From contig CANDNT010000003.1 in NCBI GenBank assembly GCA_947387485.1, positions 209,816 to 273,815 on the forward strand: a stretch of DNA of 64,000 bases, written 5' to 3'. This DNA comes from Aquimarina rhabdastrellae (GTDB lineage: Bacteria; Bacteroidota; Bacteroidia; Flavobacteriales; Flavobacteriaceae). The notes below the pieces were generated by a model. That model was not told where the DNA came from. It worked only from the letters and a program-made list of their open reading frames with translations, and did no database searches. The translations under genes were made by a program, and so were the position numbers. Positions 8,201-17,297 of this stretch are shown in pieces (position 1 is the stretch's first letter; every line of letters starts with the position of its first letter).

Positions 8201-9907
8201 TTATCCGATAATCATTCCTGCTATTGTAGCAGAAAGTAATGACGCTATAGATCCACCTAATAACGCTTTTAATCCAAAAGCTGATAATGTTTTTCTTTGT
8301 CCTGGTGCTAAAGATCCTATTCCTCCGATCTGAATTCCTATAGAAGCAAAATTTGCAAAACCACATAACATATAAGTAGCCATAATAACCGACTTCTCAT
8401 AGGTTAAACTAATAGCACTTGCTGGATTTTTTAATTCTGCTAATTGAATATATCCAACAAATTCACTTGCTGCTAATTTGATTCCTAATAATTGCCCCAT
8501 AAGCATCATATCTTCTTTGGCAACACCTATAAGCCACATCAAAGGAGAAAAAACAATACCTAATATAGATTCAAGAGAAAACTTATCATAAGGTGTATTT
8601 TCAGTTAAAAATGTATTTAGTGAAGTTACTTCTCCTATTACCCCTAATCCATGATTAATCATAGCTATAAAGGCAATAAACACTAGAAGCATTGCTCCTA
8701 CATTTGCTGCTAATTTCAATCCTTCTGTTGTTCCATTAGCAATGGCATCAAGTATATTTGATCCTATTTTTTCTGAAGATACTTCTACATTTGTATTTAC
8801 TTCTTCTTGTTGAGGATATAATAATTTTGAGATTACAATAGCCCCTGGAGCTGCCATTACAGATGCTGCTAATAAATGCTTTGCAAATTGTAATCTTAGT
8901 ACTGGGTCATCTCCTCCCAAAAATCCTATATAAGCTGCTAGAACTCCTCCTGCTACAGTTGCCATACCACCTATCATTACAAGCAATATTTCTGAACGTG
9001 TCATTTTCTCTAGATAAGCTTTAATCATCAATGGGGCTTCAGTTTGTCCTAAGAAGATATTACCAGCTACACTTAAACTCTCTGCTCCAGATATTCCCAT
9101 TAACTTTGTCAATACCCAAGCCATTCCTTTAACAACAATCTGAATGATTCCTAAGTAAAATAATACCGATGTTAAGGCTGAAAAGAATATAATTGTAGGT
9201 AATACTTGAAATAAGAAAATAAATCCAAAACTCTCTACATTCATTAATCCTCCTAAAAGAAATTCACTTCCTGACCTTGTAAAATCTAGTACTAACACAA
9301 ACAGTCCTCCTACAAACTCAAAAGCTTTTTGAACAAATTCTATACGCAATACCCCTATCGCTAATAATAATTGTGCTCCAAGTCCTATTCCTATAGTTTT
9401 CCAGTTTACAGCTTTTCTATTACTACTAAAGATATATGCTACAAATAGTAGTACGATCATTCCTAGCACTCCTCTCCAAAAACTCGTAAATGTAAATCCT
9501 TGATTAGGTACTAATGTTTTTACTTCTGTTGTTGAAACAGCTGCTACTGCTTCTTTTTCTTCATGCTTAACAAAATTATATACTATCCCTTTCTTCTTTA
9601 AAACTAAAGTAGAATCTGTAAGATTAGTAATACTGTATTTTACTATAGAGTCTTCTGCTATCTGAGGAAAGAATAATAATACTTTATTTTGTTGTAAGTA
9701 ATCTCCTTTAAGCGCTTCGTTTGAGCTAGAAAAATCATATTCAAAAAGACCTTTTTCTAATTGTAAAAAATCTTGTTCATTTCCTTTTTGGATCTGACCA
9801 GCTTCAGATTGTACATTCTCCAATAACCACTTGTTCTCAATCGTTTGAGCTGTCAAAGTATTTACTACTAATAAAAGCGTAAATAGCGCTAGTATTTTTT
9901 TAATCAT
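8201..9907 (-). CDS. NupC-type concentrative nucleoside transporter
   Basis: Inner-membrane symporter that imports nucleosides with H+ or Na+. The 568-residue chain starts with a signal-like segment and a roughly 120-residue exported domain, then about nine or more hydrophobic helices. AGNIFLGQTEAPLMIKAYL and GGMATVAGGVLAAYIGF are the core motifs of the concentrative nucleoside transporter family, and LCGFANFASIGIQIGG is the C-terminal signature. The N-terminal extension, with repeated Thr/Leu and Lys-rich strands, is absent from enterobacterial NupC (about 400 residues) and looks like a small beta-barrel domain of unknown role. thyA downstream fits pyrimidine salvage. Confidence 0.92.
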   Translation of the reverse strand: MIKKILALFTLLLVVNTLTAQTIENKWLLENVQSEAGQIQKGNEQDFLQLEKGLFEYDFSSSNEALKGDYLQQNKVLLFFPQIAEDSIVKYSITNLTDSTLVLKKKGIVYNFVKHEEKEAVAAVSTTEVKTLVPNQGFTFTSFWRGVLGMIVLLFVAYIFSSNRKAVNWKTIGIGLGAQLLLAIGVLRIEFVQKAFEFVGGLFVLVLDFTRSGSEFLLGGLMNVESFGFIFLFQVLPTIIFFSALTSVLFYLGIIQIVVKGMAWVLTKLMGISGAESLSVAGNIFLGQTEAPLMIKAYLEKMTRSEILLVMIGGMATVAGGVLAAYIGFLGGDDPVLRLQFAKHLLAASVMAAPGAIVISKLLYPQQEEVNTNVEVSSEKIGSNILDAIANGTTEGLKLAANVGAMLLVFIAFIAMINHGLGVIGEVTSLNTFLTENTPYDKFSLESILGIVFSPLMWLIGVAKEDMMLMGQLLGIKLAASEFVGYIQLAELKNPASAISLTYEKSVIMATYMLCGFANFASIGIQIGGIGSLAPGQRKTLSAFGLKALLGGSIASLLSATIAGMIIG

Positions 9908-9971
9908 CCTTAATTATAATGAATTTAGTGCCGAAAGATATAAAATTGATTTGAATACTTAATAGTATTGT

Positions 9972-10577
9972 TTATTGTCGCTTAGAAATTTCATCTCTAA
10001 TTTTTGCAGCCAACTCATAATCTTCATCTTGAACTGCCTGACCTAACATACGTTGTAACTCTGTTAGAGATAATTCTTTAAAGCTAGTTTCTTCACTTTG
10101 TTCTATTTCATCTGCAATCAAATCTTCTACAGAAAAGTCTTCTTCTTGTTCTTCTCTAGGATTAACTTTGAGATATATTCCTGCTTGATCCAAAATATTT
10201 TTATAGGTAAAAATAGGTGCATGAAAACGCAATGCCAAAGCAATAGCATCACTAGTTCTAGCATCTATAATTTCTTCTATACCATCACGTTCACAAATAA
10301 TACTAGAGTAAAATACTCCATCTACTAATTTGTGTATAATCACTTGCTTCACTAAAATCTCAAATCGATCTGCGAAGTTTTTAAATAAATCATGAGTCAA
10401 AGGCCTAGGGGGTTTAATTTCTTTTTCTAAGGCTATTGCTATAGATTGAGCTTCAAAAGCTCCTATTACTATAGGCAATTTCCTTTCTCCTTCAACTTCA
10501 CTTAATATTAGTGCATACGCGCCATTTTGCGTTTGGCTGTATGATATCCCTTTAATGTTCAAACGAACTAAGCTCAT
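9972..10577 (-). CDS. Bifunctional nuclease family protein (DUF151 + UVR motif)
   Basis: A 201-residue protein with an N-terminal DUF151 domain (LPIVIGAFEAQSIAIALE and DARTSDAIALALRFHAPIF), known in plants and bacteria as a bifunctional DNase/RNase, followed by an acidic linker and a C-terminal UvrB/UvrC motif (LQRMLGQAVQDEDYELAAKIRDEI). The ATG at 10577 is chosen; a longer frame to 10613 would begin inside the etfA terminator hairpin (10599-10640), so the longer start is unlikely. It lies 64 bases upstream of the nucleoside transporter on the same strand. Physiological substrate is unknown. Confidence 0.9.
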   Translation of the reverse strand: MSLVRLNIKGISYSQTQNGAYALILSEVEGERKLPIVIGAFEAQSIAIALEKEIKPPRPLTHDLFKNFADRFEILVKQVIIHKLVDGVFYSSIICERDGIEEIIDARTSDAIALALRFHAPIFTYKNILDQAGIYLKVNPREEQEEDFSVEDLIADEIEQSEETSFKELSLTELQRMLGQAVQDEDYELAAKIRDEISKRQ

Positions 10578-10598
10578 AATTTTCTTTAAATATAAAAA

Positions 10599-10640
10599 GG
10601 CTGTTTGAACCATGGACTTTTACCTTAAGTTCAAACAGCC
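10599..10640 (-). terminator. Terminator of etfBA
   Basis: A 12-bp perfect stem (GGCTGTTTGAAC / GTTCAAACAGCC) with an 18-base loop. Read on the minus strand it follows etfA and is followed by TTTTTATATTT, so it separates etfBA from the DUF151 gene. Confidence 0.85.
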
Positions 10641-10667
10641 CTAAATATGGGCACAATTTAAAAAAAA

Positions 10668-11633
10668 TTATGCGTTATTTGCTTTAAATTCTTTCAATTT
10701 TTCTATTAGTTTTGGAACAACTTCAAAAGCATCTCCTACTATACCATAATCTGCTGCTTTGAAAAACGGAGCTTCTGGATCAGAATTTACTACAACTTTA
10801 ACTTTACTTGAATTAATTCCTGCCAAATGTTGAATTGCTCCTGAAATTCCAACTGCTATATATAAATTTGTTGCCACAGGTTTTCCTGTCTGCCCTACGT
10901 GCTCACTATGAGGTCTCCACCCCATATCACTTACTGGCTTTGAACAAGCTGTAGCAGCTCCTAAGATATCTGCTAGTTCTTCTATCATTCCCCAGTTTTC
11001 TGGACCTTTTAATCCTCTACCTCCAGAAACCACTACTTCTGCATCTGCAATGGATACTTTATCTGTTGCTTTATCTACAGCTGTTACTTCTACACCTAAG
11101 TTCCCTTCAATAGTTGCTTCAAAAGCTTCACTTGTAGCAGCTCCAGTGTTTTCTTTTAATCCAAAAGCATTACTAGATAACCCGATCACTTTTATATCTG
11201 TTGTAATCTCTGTAATATTAAACCCTTTATTTGTGAATGCCATACGTTTCACTTTAAATGGCGCTGTACTTTCTGGTAATGACACTGCATTTGATACATA
11301 TCCTGCATCTAATTTTACTGCCATCAATGGCGCTAAATATTTACTATCTGCACTTGAACTTACAACAACAACTTTTGCTTCTTCTTTTGCTACAGCTTTA
11401 GCCAAAACATCTGCATAAGCTTTGGCATTAAAGTTATTTAAAGCATCATTTTTCACTTCTAAAACTTTATCTACACCATAAGTTCCTAGAGCCGAAGAAT
11501 CTTCTACATTAATAGCTACTGCTGTTACTGTTGTTCCTAATGATTGCGCAATTTCTTTTGCGTATGAAGCTACTTCAAAAGCAGCCTTTTTTAATTTTCC
11601 TCCTTCGCTTTCTGTATATATTAAAACTGACAT
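10668..11633 (-). CDS. etfA: Electron transfer flavoprotein subunit alpha
   Basis: Carries the FAD of the ETF heterodimer, which takes electrons from acyl-CoA dehydrogenases and passes them to the quinone pool. The 321-residue length is standard. The C-terminal FAD domain shows SGGRGLKGPENWGMIEEL, GAATACSKPVSDMGW, HVGQTGKPVATNLYIAVGIS, AIQHLAGI and VVVNSDPEAPFFKAADYGIVGD, all in the expected order. It follows etfB on the minus strand with a 110-base gap that contains an 18-bp palindrome and a hairpin. Confidence 0.97.
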   Translation of the reverse strand: MSVLIYTESEGGKLKKAAFEVASYAKEIAQSLGTTVTAVAINVEDSSALGTYGVDKVLEVKNDALNNFNAKAYADVLAKAVAKEEAKVVVVSSSADSKYLAPLMAVKLDAGYVSNAVSLPESTAPFKVKRMAFTNKGFNITEITTDIKVIGLSSNAFGLKENTGAATSEAFEATIEGNLGVEVTAVDKATDKVSIADAEVVVSGGRGLKGPENWGMIEELADILGAATACSKPVSDMGWRPHSEHVGQTGKPVATNLYIAVGISGAIQHLAGINSSKVKVVVNSDPEAPFFKAADYGIVGDAFEVVPKLIEKLKEFKANNA

Positions 11634-11653
11634 GTTTTTTATGCTTTTTAAAT

Positions 11654-11672
11654 ATTGAGATGTGTTCTCAAT
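11654..11672 (-). other. Hairpin between etfB and etfA
   Basis: A 7-bp stem (ATTGAGA / TCTCAAT) with a 5-base loop, 20 bases upstream of the etfA start. It is not followed by a long T-run on the minus strand, so it is more likely an mRNA-stability or processing element, or chance, than a terminator. Confidence 0.35.
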
Positions 11673-11695
11673 GTTTTTTAATTAAAATTTAGATT

Positions 11696-11713
11696 TACTA
11701 TATCGATATAGTA
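11696..11713. promoter_or_regulatory. 18-bp perfect palindrome in the etfB-etfA gap
   Basis: TACTATATCGATATAGTA is its own reverse complement over 18 bases. It lies 30 bases beyond the etfB stop and about 60 bases before etfA. The form fits a dimeric transcription-factor site. No regulator can be assigned from sequence. Confidence 0.4.
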
Positions 11714-11743
11714 TTCGTACAAAAAATAAGATTAGCTATTTTT

Positions 11744-12490
11744 TTAGATTACTTTTGCTTCGTTATGTAATAAATCTACCAACTCATCTATATTGTCTGG
11801 AGATACTAATTTAACGTCTCCTTTTGGTGCTGGTTTTTCAAATTGAACACTTTTTGTCGCTTCTGAAGCAGCTGTTGCTTCTACAACCTTTAATGGCTTT
11901 TTACGAGCCATCATAATTCCTCTCATATTAGGAATACGAAGATCGCTCTCTTCTACTAATCCCTTTTGTCCACCAATTACTAATGGTAATTTTGTTGCTA
12001 AAGTTTCTTTTCCTCCATCAATTTCTCTCACTGCTGTAGCAGCCTCACCTTCAACTTCTAACCCAATACATGTATTAACAAAATTAACATCTAATATTCC
12101 TGCTAATAATCCAGGTACCATACCTCCATTATAATCAATAGATTCTCTACCTGCGATTACTAAATCATAACCTCCATCTTTTACTACTTGTGCTAATTGT
12201 TTTGCTACAAATAATCCATCTGTTGCTTCTGCATTTACACGAATAGCACTATCAGCCCCAATAGCCAAAGCTTTACGAAGTGTTGGTTCTGTCTCTGCAC
12301 CACCTACATTTACTACATCTACACTTGCCCCTTGTTTTTCCTTAAACCACATAGCTCGTGTAAGTCCAAACTCATCATTAGGATTTATTACAAATTGAAC
12401 ACCGTTGGTATCAAACTTAGTGTCATTATCTGTAAAATTAATTTTTGACGTTGTATCCGGTACATGACTAATACATACTAATATCTTCAT
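11744..12490 (-). CDS. etfB: Electron transfer flavoprotein subunit beta
   Basis: The AMP-binding partner of EtfA. The 248-residue protein starts with MKILVCISHVPDT, the usual family opening, and has VINPNDEFGLTRA, GAETEPTLRKALAIGADSA, VIAGRESIDYNGGMVPGLLAG and LPLVIGGQKGLVEESDLRIP in order. It is divergent from the pyruvate dehydrogenase E1-beta gene, sharing a 166-base regulatory gap. Confidence 0.97.
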   Translation of the reverse strand: MKILVCISHVPDTTSKINFTDNDTKFDTNGVQFVINPNDEFGLTRAMWFKEKQGASVDVVNVGGAETEPTLRKALAIGADSAIRVNAEATDGLFVAKQLAQVVKDGGYDLVIAGRESIDYNGGMVPGLLAGILDVNFVNTCIGLEVEGEAATAVREIDGGKETLATKLPLVIGGQKGLVEESDLRIPNMRGIMMARKKPLKVVEATAASEATKSVQFEKPAPKGDVKLVSPDNIDELVDLLHNEAKVI

Positions 12491-12613
12491 TTTATATGGG
12501 TGTTTTTTAAGAATTTAATAATAAGGACGAAAATACAAATAAAATATGTTATTTACTATGCACGCATAATAAATTTTTTAATATTTCTTAGGAATAAAGC
12601 AAGTATTAATTGT

Positions 12614-12621
12614 TACTTTTG
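12614..12621 (+). promoter_or_regulatory. Candidate -7 element for pdhB
   Basis: TACTTTTG matches the Bacteroidota -7 consensus TAnnTTTG and lies 35 bases before the pdhB ATG. No exact TTG was found at the ideal distance upstream; a TTA lies 23 bases away. The call is therefore partial. Confidence 0.4.
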
Positions 12622-12656
12622 CTTCCTTAATTATGTCAAAGATAACTATAAAATAA

Positions 12657-13634
12657 ATGAAAACGATACAATTCAGAGAAGCGATTTGCGAAGCAATGAG
12701 CGAAGAAATGCGCAGAGATGAGTCTATCTATTTAATGGGTGAAGAAGTTGCCGAATATAATGGGGCTTACAAGGCTAGTAAAGGAATGTTAGACGAATTT
12801 GGCCCTGATCGTGTATTAGATACTCCTATTGCAGAGTTAGGTTTTGCTGGTATAGGTGTAGGTAGTGCAATGAATGGTAATCGTCCTATCATTGAATTTA
12901 TGACATTTAACTTCTCATTAGTAGGTATTGATCAGATCATTAATAATGCTGCAAAAATGCGTCAAATGAGTGGTGGTCAATTTAATATTCCTATTGTTTT
13001 TAGAGGTCCTACTGCTTCTGCTGGTCAATTAGGTGCAACGCACTCTCAAGCTTTTGAAAATTGGTATGCTAATTGCCCAGGTTTAAAAGTTGTTGTTCCT
13101 TCTACACCACAAGATGCTAAAGGTTTGTTAAAGTCTGCAATAAGAGATAATGATCCCGTTATTTTTATGGAGAGTGAGCAAATGTATGGTGATAAAGGAG
13201 AAGTGCCAGAAGGAGAATACACTATTCCATTAGGTGTTGCTGATATCAAAAGAGAAGGTAGTGATGTTACTATCGTTTCTTTCGGAAAAATCATTAAAGA
13301 AGCTTATAAAGCTGCAGATGAATTAGCTAAAGAAAATATTTCTTGTGAGATTATCGATTTAAGAACGGTAAGACCATTAGATTTAGAAGCTATTTTTGCT
13401 TCTGTAAAGAAAACTAATAGATTGATTATTCTTGAAGAGGCTTGGCCTTTTGCTAATGTTGCTTCAGAAATAACGTATCAAGTACAATCGAATATTTTTG
13501 ATTATTTAGATGCACCAATTTTAAAAATTAATACAGCAGATACACCTGCTCCATATTCGGCAGCTCTTTTAAAAGAATGGCTTCCTAATAGTACAGATGT
13601 AGTTAATGCTGTTAAAAAAGTAATGTATAAATAG
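12657..13634 (+). CDS. pdhB: Pyruvate dehydrogenase E1 component subunit beta
   Basis: The beta chain of the thiamine-diphosphate E1 decarboxylase of the pyruvate dehydrogenase complex. The 325-residue length and motifs fit: MGEEVAEYNGAYKASKGM, DTPIAELGFAGIGVG, FMTFNFSLVGIDQIINNAAK, FRGPTASAGQLGATHSQAFENWY and VPSTPQDAKGLLKSAIRDND. The alpha chain and E2 are not adjacent, which is usual for flavobacteria where alpha and E2 are linked elsewhere. The gene is alone and is followed by a strong terminator. A branched-chain oxoacid dehydrogenase beta chain is the main alternative, but the sequence resembles the pyruvate type. Confidence 0.92.
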   Translation: MKTIQFREAICEAMSEEMRRDESIYLMGEEVAEYNGAYKASKGMLDEFGPDRVLDTPIAELGFAGIGVGSAMNGNRPIIEFMTFNFSLVGIDQIINNAAKMRQMSGGQFNIPIVFRGPTASAGQLGATHSQAFENWYANCPGLKVVVPSTPQDAKGLLKSAIRDNDPVIFMESEQMYGDKGEVPEGEYTIPLGVADIKREGSDVTIVSFGKIIKEAYKAADELAKENISCEIIDLRTVRPLDLEAIFASVKKTNRLIILEEAWPFANVASEITYQVQSNIFDYLDAPILKINTADTPAPYSAALLKEWLPNSTDVVNAVKKVMYK

Positions 13635-13653
13635 TAATCTTACTATAAATTTA

Positions 13654-13684
13654 AAAACTTCATTACTCGTAACAATGAAGTTTT
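13654..13684 (+). terminator. Terminator of pdhB
   Basis: An 11-bp stem AAAACTTCATT / AATGAAGTTTT with a 9-base loop, followed directly by a run of T residues to 13689. Confidence 0.9.
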
Positions 13685-13702
13685 TTTTTAGCCCAATATT
13701 TT

Positions 13703-16219
13703 ATGAAATATACATTTTTAGGCGTTTTATTCTTTTTAGCTTGTTGCCTTTCATTACAAGCTCAAACTAAGGTTAGCGGGCATGTTTATGATAACAACAA
13801 TCAACCCGTTCCATTTGCTAATATTGTTTTCACCAATTCTACTATAGGTACCATTACAGACGAAAATGGTAATTTTTATATGGAATCTGACAAAACTTAT
13901 AAAAGCATAAAAGTTTCATTTTTAGGTTTTACCACAAAAACTATCCCCTTAAAAAAGTCAACAACGTATAATCTTAAAGTTACTCTTGAAGAAGAAGCTA
14001 ACTCATTAGATCAGGTTTTTATTTATAAAGGTAAAACTTCAAAAAAGAATAATCCTGCTATTGATATCCTTCGTAAAATATGGAAAAACAGACGTCAAAA
14101 CGGTATTAAAAAATTCAAACAATATCGCTATGATAAATACGAGAAAATTGAGTTTGACTTAAATACTATTGACAGCGCCTTAATCAAAAGTAGAATATTT
14201 AAAGGGATGGAGTTTATCTTTAACGAAGTAGATACTTCTAAGATTACAGGTAAAACTTATCTCCCACTCTTCTTGAATGAAGCTATTTCTAAAGTCTATG
14301 GTGACAATGAGCTTAAACAAGAAAAAGAAGAATTATTAGGAAATAAAATTTCTGGTTTTAGTAATAATCAAACTCTTATTGCTTTTGTTAAAGATTTATA
14401 TTCTGATTATAACGTTTATGATAATTATTTAAAGTTTTTTGACAAAAGTTTTACTAGTCCACTTTCACGCACAGGTATCAATGTTTATAATTATGTATTA
14501 ACAGATAGTGCTTATATTGATAATAAGTGGTGCTACAATATTGTTTATTATCCAAGACGTAAAAATGAACTCACTTTTAAAGGAGATTTCTGGGTTAATG
14601 ATACTACATGGGCTATTAAAGACATCAACTTAGAAGTTACTAAAAGTGCTAATATCAACTGGGTAAAAGATCTTTATATAGAACAACAATTTGATGTATT
14701 AAATGATTCTATATTTTTAATCACCAAAGATTATTTTCAATCAGACTTTTCTTTTAGTAAAAAAGAAAAATCAAGAGGAGTATACGGAAAGCGTACTACT
14801 TTATATGACAAATATGAATTTGATATCCCTAAAGATCCTAAGTTCTATAAAAAACGTGTTGATCCTTATGATTATGATGTTTACAATCGAGATGACAAAT
14901 TCTGGCAAGAAAGTCGTCTTGAAGAGCTAAATAAAGATGAACGCAAGGTTTATAAACTTCTTGATACACTACAAAATGTAAAGGCCTTTAAACGCTTATA
15001 TAATATAGGTAGTATACTTGCTACAGGTTATATAGAGATGAATAATTTTGATTTTGGTCCACTATTTAATACTGTAGGATATAATAGTATTGAAGGATTT
15101 AGGTTAAGATTAGGAGGACGTACTTATTTTACTCGTAATGATCAATGGCGCCTTGAAGGTTATGGGGCATATGGTTTTAAGGATAATAAATTTAAATATG
15201 GTCTATCTGGTAAATGGTTACTAGATAGAAAATCTCGATTCATCATTTCTGCCGGTAACCGTAGAGATGTAGAGCAATTGGGAGCTAGTCTTACGAATAC
15301 TAATGATGTACAAGGACGTAGTCTTGCATCTTCTTCTATCATTTCTACTGGAGATAATAGTAGATTGACCTCTATTAACTTATCAGCTCTTTCATTGCAA
15401 ATACAACCGTTTAGGAATTTTACTGTTGGAGTAACAGGCTCTTATCGTACTTTAAAAGCTGCTGATCCATCACTATTTAGTCTCGATTTTTATGATCCAG
15501 ACGATCCTACTCAAATACGCTCAAAAATCAATCAAACCGAAATTGCTGCTAATTTTAAATACACTCCTGGTAGAAAAACTACGGGTTATGGTGTAGATCA
15601 AGTTATTGTAAATGACGGTGACTATGCTACATTATTTTTAAATGTAAGTCTTGGTTTACAAGATATTATTGATAGTGATTTTGAATATCAAAAATTACAA
15701 TTTTACTATCAACAACCGTGGCAAATTGGTGGATTTGGAGTATTGAGAAGTACTCTAGAAGTTGGTAAAACTTATGGAGATGTTCCTCTGGGATTACTTA
15801 GTGTTGTTCCTGGTAACCAAACCTATTTATCAATTTCAAATACATTTCCATTATTAAATTTCTACGAATTTGTAACTGATACGTATACCTCATTACATTT
15901 AGAACATAATTTTAATGGACGTATTTTCTCTAGAATTCCACTTTTAAGAAAGCTAAATCTTAGAGAATTAGTAGGTATTAGAGGTGTTTGGGGAGAATTA
16001 TCACAAGATAATATTAATTTAATTCCAGATTCGGCTAGAACTATCAATAGTGATATTCCTCTTGTAGCTCCTAATGATGAAGTATATTGGGAATACAGTT
16101 TAGGTGTAGGAAATATTTTTAAAATCTTTAGAATTGATTTCCACTTTAGAGGTAATTATTTTGATAATCCAGATGCCAGAAAATTTGGAGTAACAGGTTC
16201 TTTTGGTTTCTATTTCTAA
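13703..16219 (+). CDS. DUF5686 and carboxypeptidase-regulatory-like outer-membrane protein
   Basis: An 838-residue exported protein. A signal peptide (about residues 1-20, ending LQAQ) is followed by a carboxypeptidase regulatory-like domain (TKVSGHVYDNNNQPVPFANI ... DENGNF), then the long DUF5686 region, and finally alternating beta strands and aromatic girdles ending in a terminal Phe (FGFYF), as in outer-membrane barrels. The architecture looks like a TonB-dependent-receptor relative without a plug domain. Function is not known. It stands alone, starting 68 bases after pdhB, and its own terminator follows. Confidence 0.9.
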   Translation: MKYTFLGVLFFLACCLSLQAQTKVSGHVYDNNNQPVPFANIVFTNSTIGTITDENGNFYMESDKTYKSIKVSFLGFTTKTIPLKKSTTYNLKVTLEEEANSLDQVFIYKGKTSKKNNPAIDILRKIWKNRRQNGIKKFKQYRYDKYEKIEFDLNTIDSALIKSRIFKGMEFIFNEVDTSKITGKTYLPLFLNEAISKVYGDNELKQEKEELLGNKISGFSNNQTLIAFVKDLYSDYNVYDNYLKFFDKSFTSPLSRTGINVYNYVLTDSAYIDNKWCYNIVYYPRRKNELTFKGDFWVNDTTWAIKDINLEVTKSANINWVKDLYIEQQFDVLNDSIFLITKDYFQSDFSFSKKEKSRGVYGKRTTLYDKYEFDIPKDPKFYKKRVDPYDYDVYNRDDKFWQESRLEELNKDERKVYKLLDTLQNVKAFKRLYNIGSILATGYIEMNNFDFGPLFNTVGYNSIEGFRLRLGGRTYFTRNDQWRLEGYGAYGFKDNKFKYGLSGKWLLDRKSRFIISAGNRRDVEQLGASLTNTNDVQGRSLASSSIISTGDNSRLTSINLSALSLQIQPFRNFTVGVTGSYRTLKAADPSLFSLDFYDPDDPTQIRSKINQTEIAANFKYTPGRKTTGYGVDQVIVNDGDYATLFLNVSLGLQDIIDSDFEYQKLQFYYQQPWQIGGFGVLRSTLEVGKTYGDVPLGLLSVVPGNQTYLSISNTFPLLNFYEFVTDTYTSLHLEHNFNGRIFSRIPLLRKLNLRELVGIRGVWGELSQDNINLIPDSARTINSDIPLVAPNDEVYWEYSLGVGNIFKIFRIDFHFRGNYFDNPDARKFGVTGSFGFYF

Positions 16220-16242
16220 ACCAAAATAGTTATAATATACCG

Positions 16243-16276
16243 ATGCCTGCAAGAAATTTCTTGCAGGCATTTTTTG
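16243..16276 (+). terminator. Terminator of the DUF5686 gene
   Basis: A perfect 28-base inverted repeat (ATGCCTGCAAGAAA and its complement) followed by TTTTTTG, beginning 24 bases after the stop codon. Confidence 0.92.
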
Positions 16277-16378
16277 TAATTCCTCTTATTTTATGTTTCA
16301 TTATTATCAAATTTTTAATCTTTTTATAAAAAATACATCATTTTCTTGCTAAGATTTTCTCTAATGCCCACGAATACC

Positions 16379-16386
16379 TATATTTG
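16379..16386 (+). promoter_or_regulatory. Candidate -7 element for ppa
   Basis: TATATTTG fits TAnnTTTG and lies 26 bases before the ppa start. A TTG at the ideal distance is lacking, so only this half of the promoter is supported. Confidence 0.35.
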
Positions 16387-16412
16387 CCGCCCAATTAAAG
16401 AAGAGAATTAAT

Positions 16413-16943
16413 ATGAGCGCAGCAACTCGCGATAGTTTTGACGTATTAGTCGAAATACCAAAAGGAAGTCGTAATAAATACGAATATGATTTTGACATCA
16501 AAAAAATAAGATACGATCGTATGATCTTTTCATCTATGATGTATCCAGCTGATTATGGTTTTATTCCAGAAACTATGGCTTTAGATGGAGATCCTTTAGA
16601 TGTATTAGTAATCGTTACTGAGCCTACTTTCCCTGGTTGTGTGATCGAAGTAAAACCTATTGGTGTATTCCACATGGCTGACGAAAAAGGTCCAGACGAG
16701 AAAATTATTTGTGTACCAGTTTCTGATCCTATTGCAAACCGCATTAGTGATCTTAATGAACTTAATCCTCACTTAATTAAAGAAATTGAGCACTTCTTCC
16801 AAGTATATAAAGATCTTGAAAACAAGAAAGTTGATGTAGGTGGATGGGGAGATGTAAGTGAAGCTCGTGAAATCATCAAAGCTTGTGTTAAACGTTTTGA
16901 AGAATTAGCTGACAAGCCTAAAGGATTATTTAGTATTTACTAG
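16413..16943 (+). CDS. ppa: Soluble inorganic pyrophosphatase
   Basis: Family I pyrophosphatase that hydrolyses PPi to two phosphates in the cytosol, pulling biosynthetic reactions forward. The 176-residue protein has VEIPKGSRNKYEYD, MMYPADYGFIPET and the metal-binding signature DGDPLDVLV, then the further acidic residues in KGPDEKIICVPVSDP. A membrane-bound pyrophosphatase gene follows 354 bases later, so the two ways of disposing of PPi are neighbours but have separate transcription signals. Confidence 0.97.
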   Translation: MSAATRDSFDVLVEIPKGSRNKYEYDFDIKKIRYDRMIFSSMMYPADYGFIPETMALDGDPLDVLVIVTEPTFPGCVIEVKPIGVFHMADEKGPDEKIICVPVSDPIANRISDLNELNPHLIKEIEHFFQVYKDLENKKVDVGGWGDVSEAREIIKACVKRFEELADKPKGLFSIY

Positions 16944-16972
16944 ATTTATTCTTATCTATAAAGATATTCAAG

Positions 16973-17003
16973 GAGGATTATATAGTATAATCCTCTTTTT
17001 TTT
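16973..17003 (+). terminator. Terminator of ppa
   Basis: A 10-bp stem GAGGATTATA / TATAATCCTC with a 3-base loop, followed by a run of T residues to 17003. Confidence 0.92.
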
Positions 17004-17297
17004 GTAACACATTAGCCATAAACATTTTACGGTTTTAATGTGGTTAAAAATTCATAAAACCGTCATGGATTGCTTATAAAACCCCTTCTGATTCCTTGAT
17101 TTATTATAACAGAAACAACTAATTCACTAATTAACAACACACTACAAAATCTATATTTTTTCACTTATAACTCTTAGTTTATTTAGTTTTATCATTTAAA
17201 AAAAACATACAAGTATTCTAAAACAAACTCCCCTCCTTTTCTTTTCCTCTGATTTTCACTACATTTAAGTTCAAAATTAACTTTTAAAACTTTATTT
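17004..17297. other. Non-coding region upstream of hppA
   Basis: About 290 bases without a credible reading frame. It includes a 9-bp inverted repeat ACGGTTTTA / TAAAACCGT at 17029-17063 with a 17-base loop. The last 80 bases are very AT-rich and probably hold the hppA promoter, but no full TTG-N19-TAnnTTTG match was found. Confidence 0.4.
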
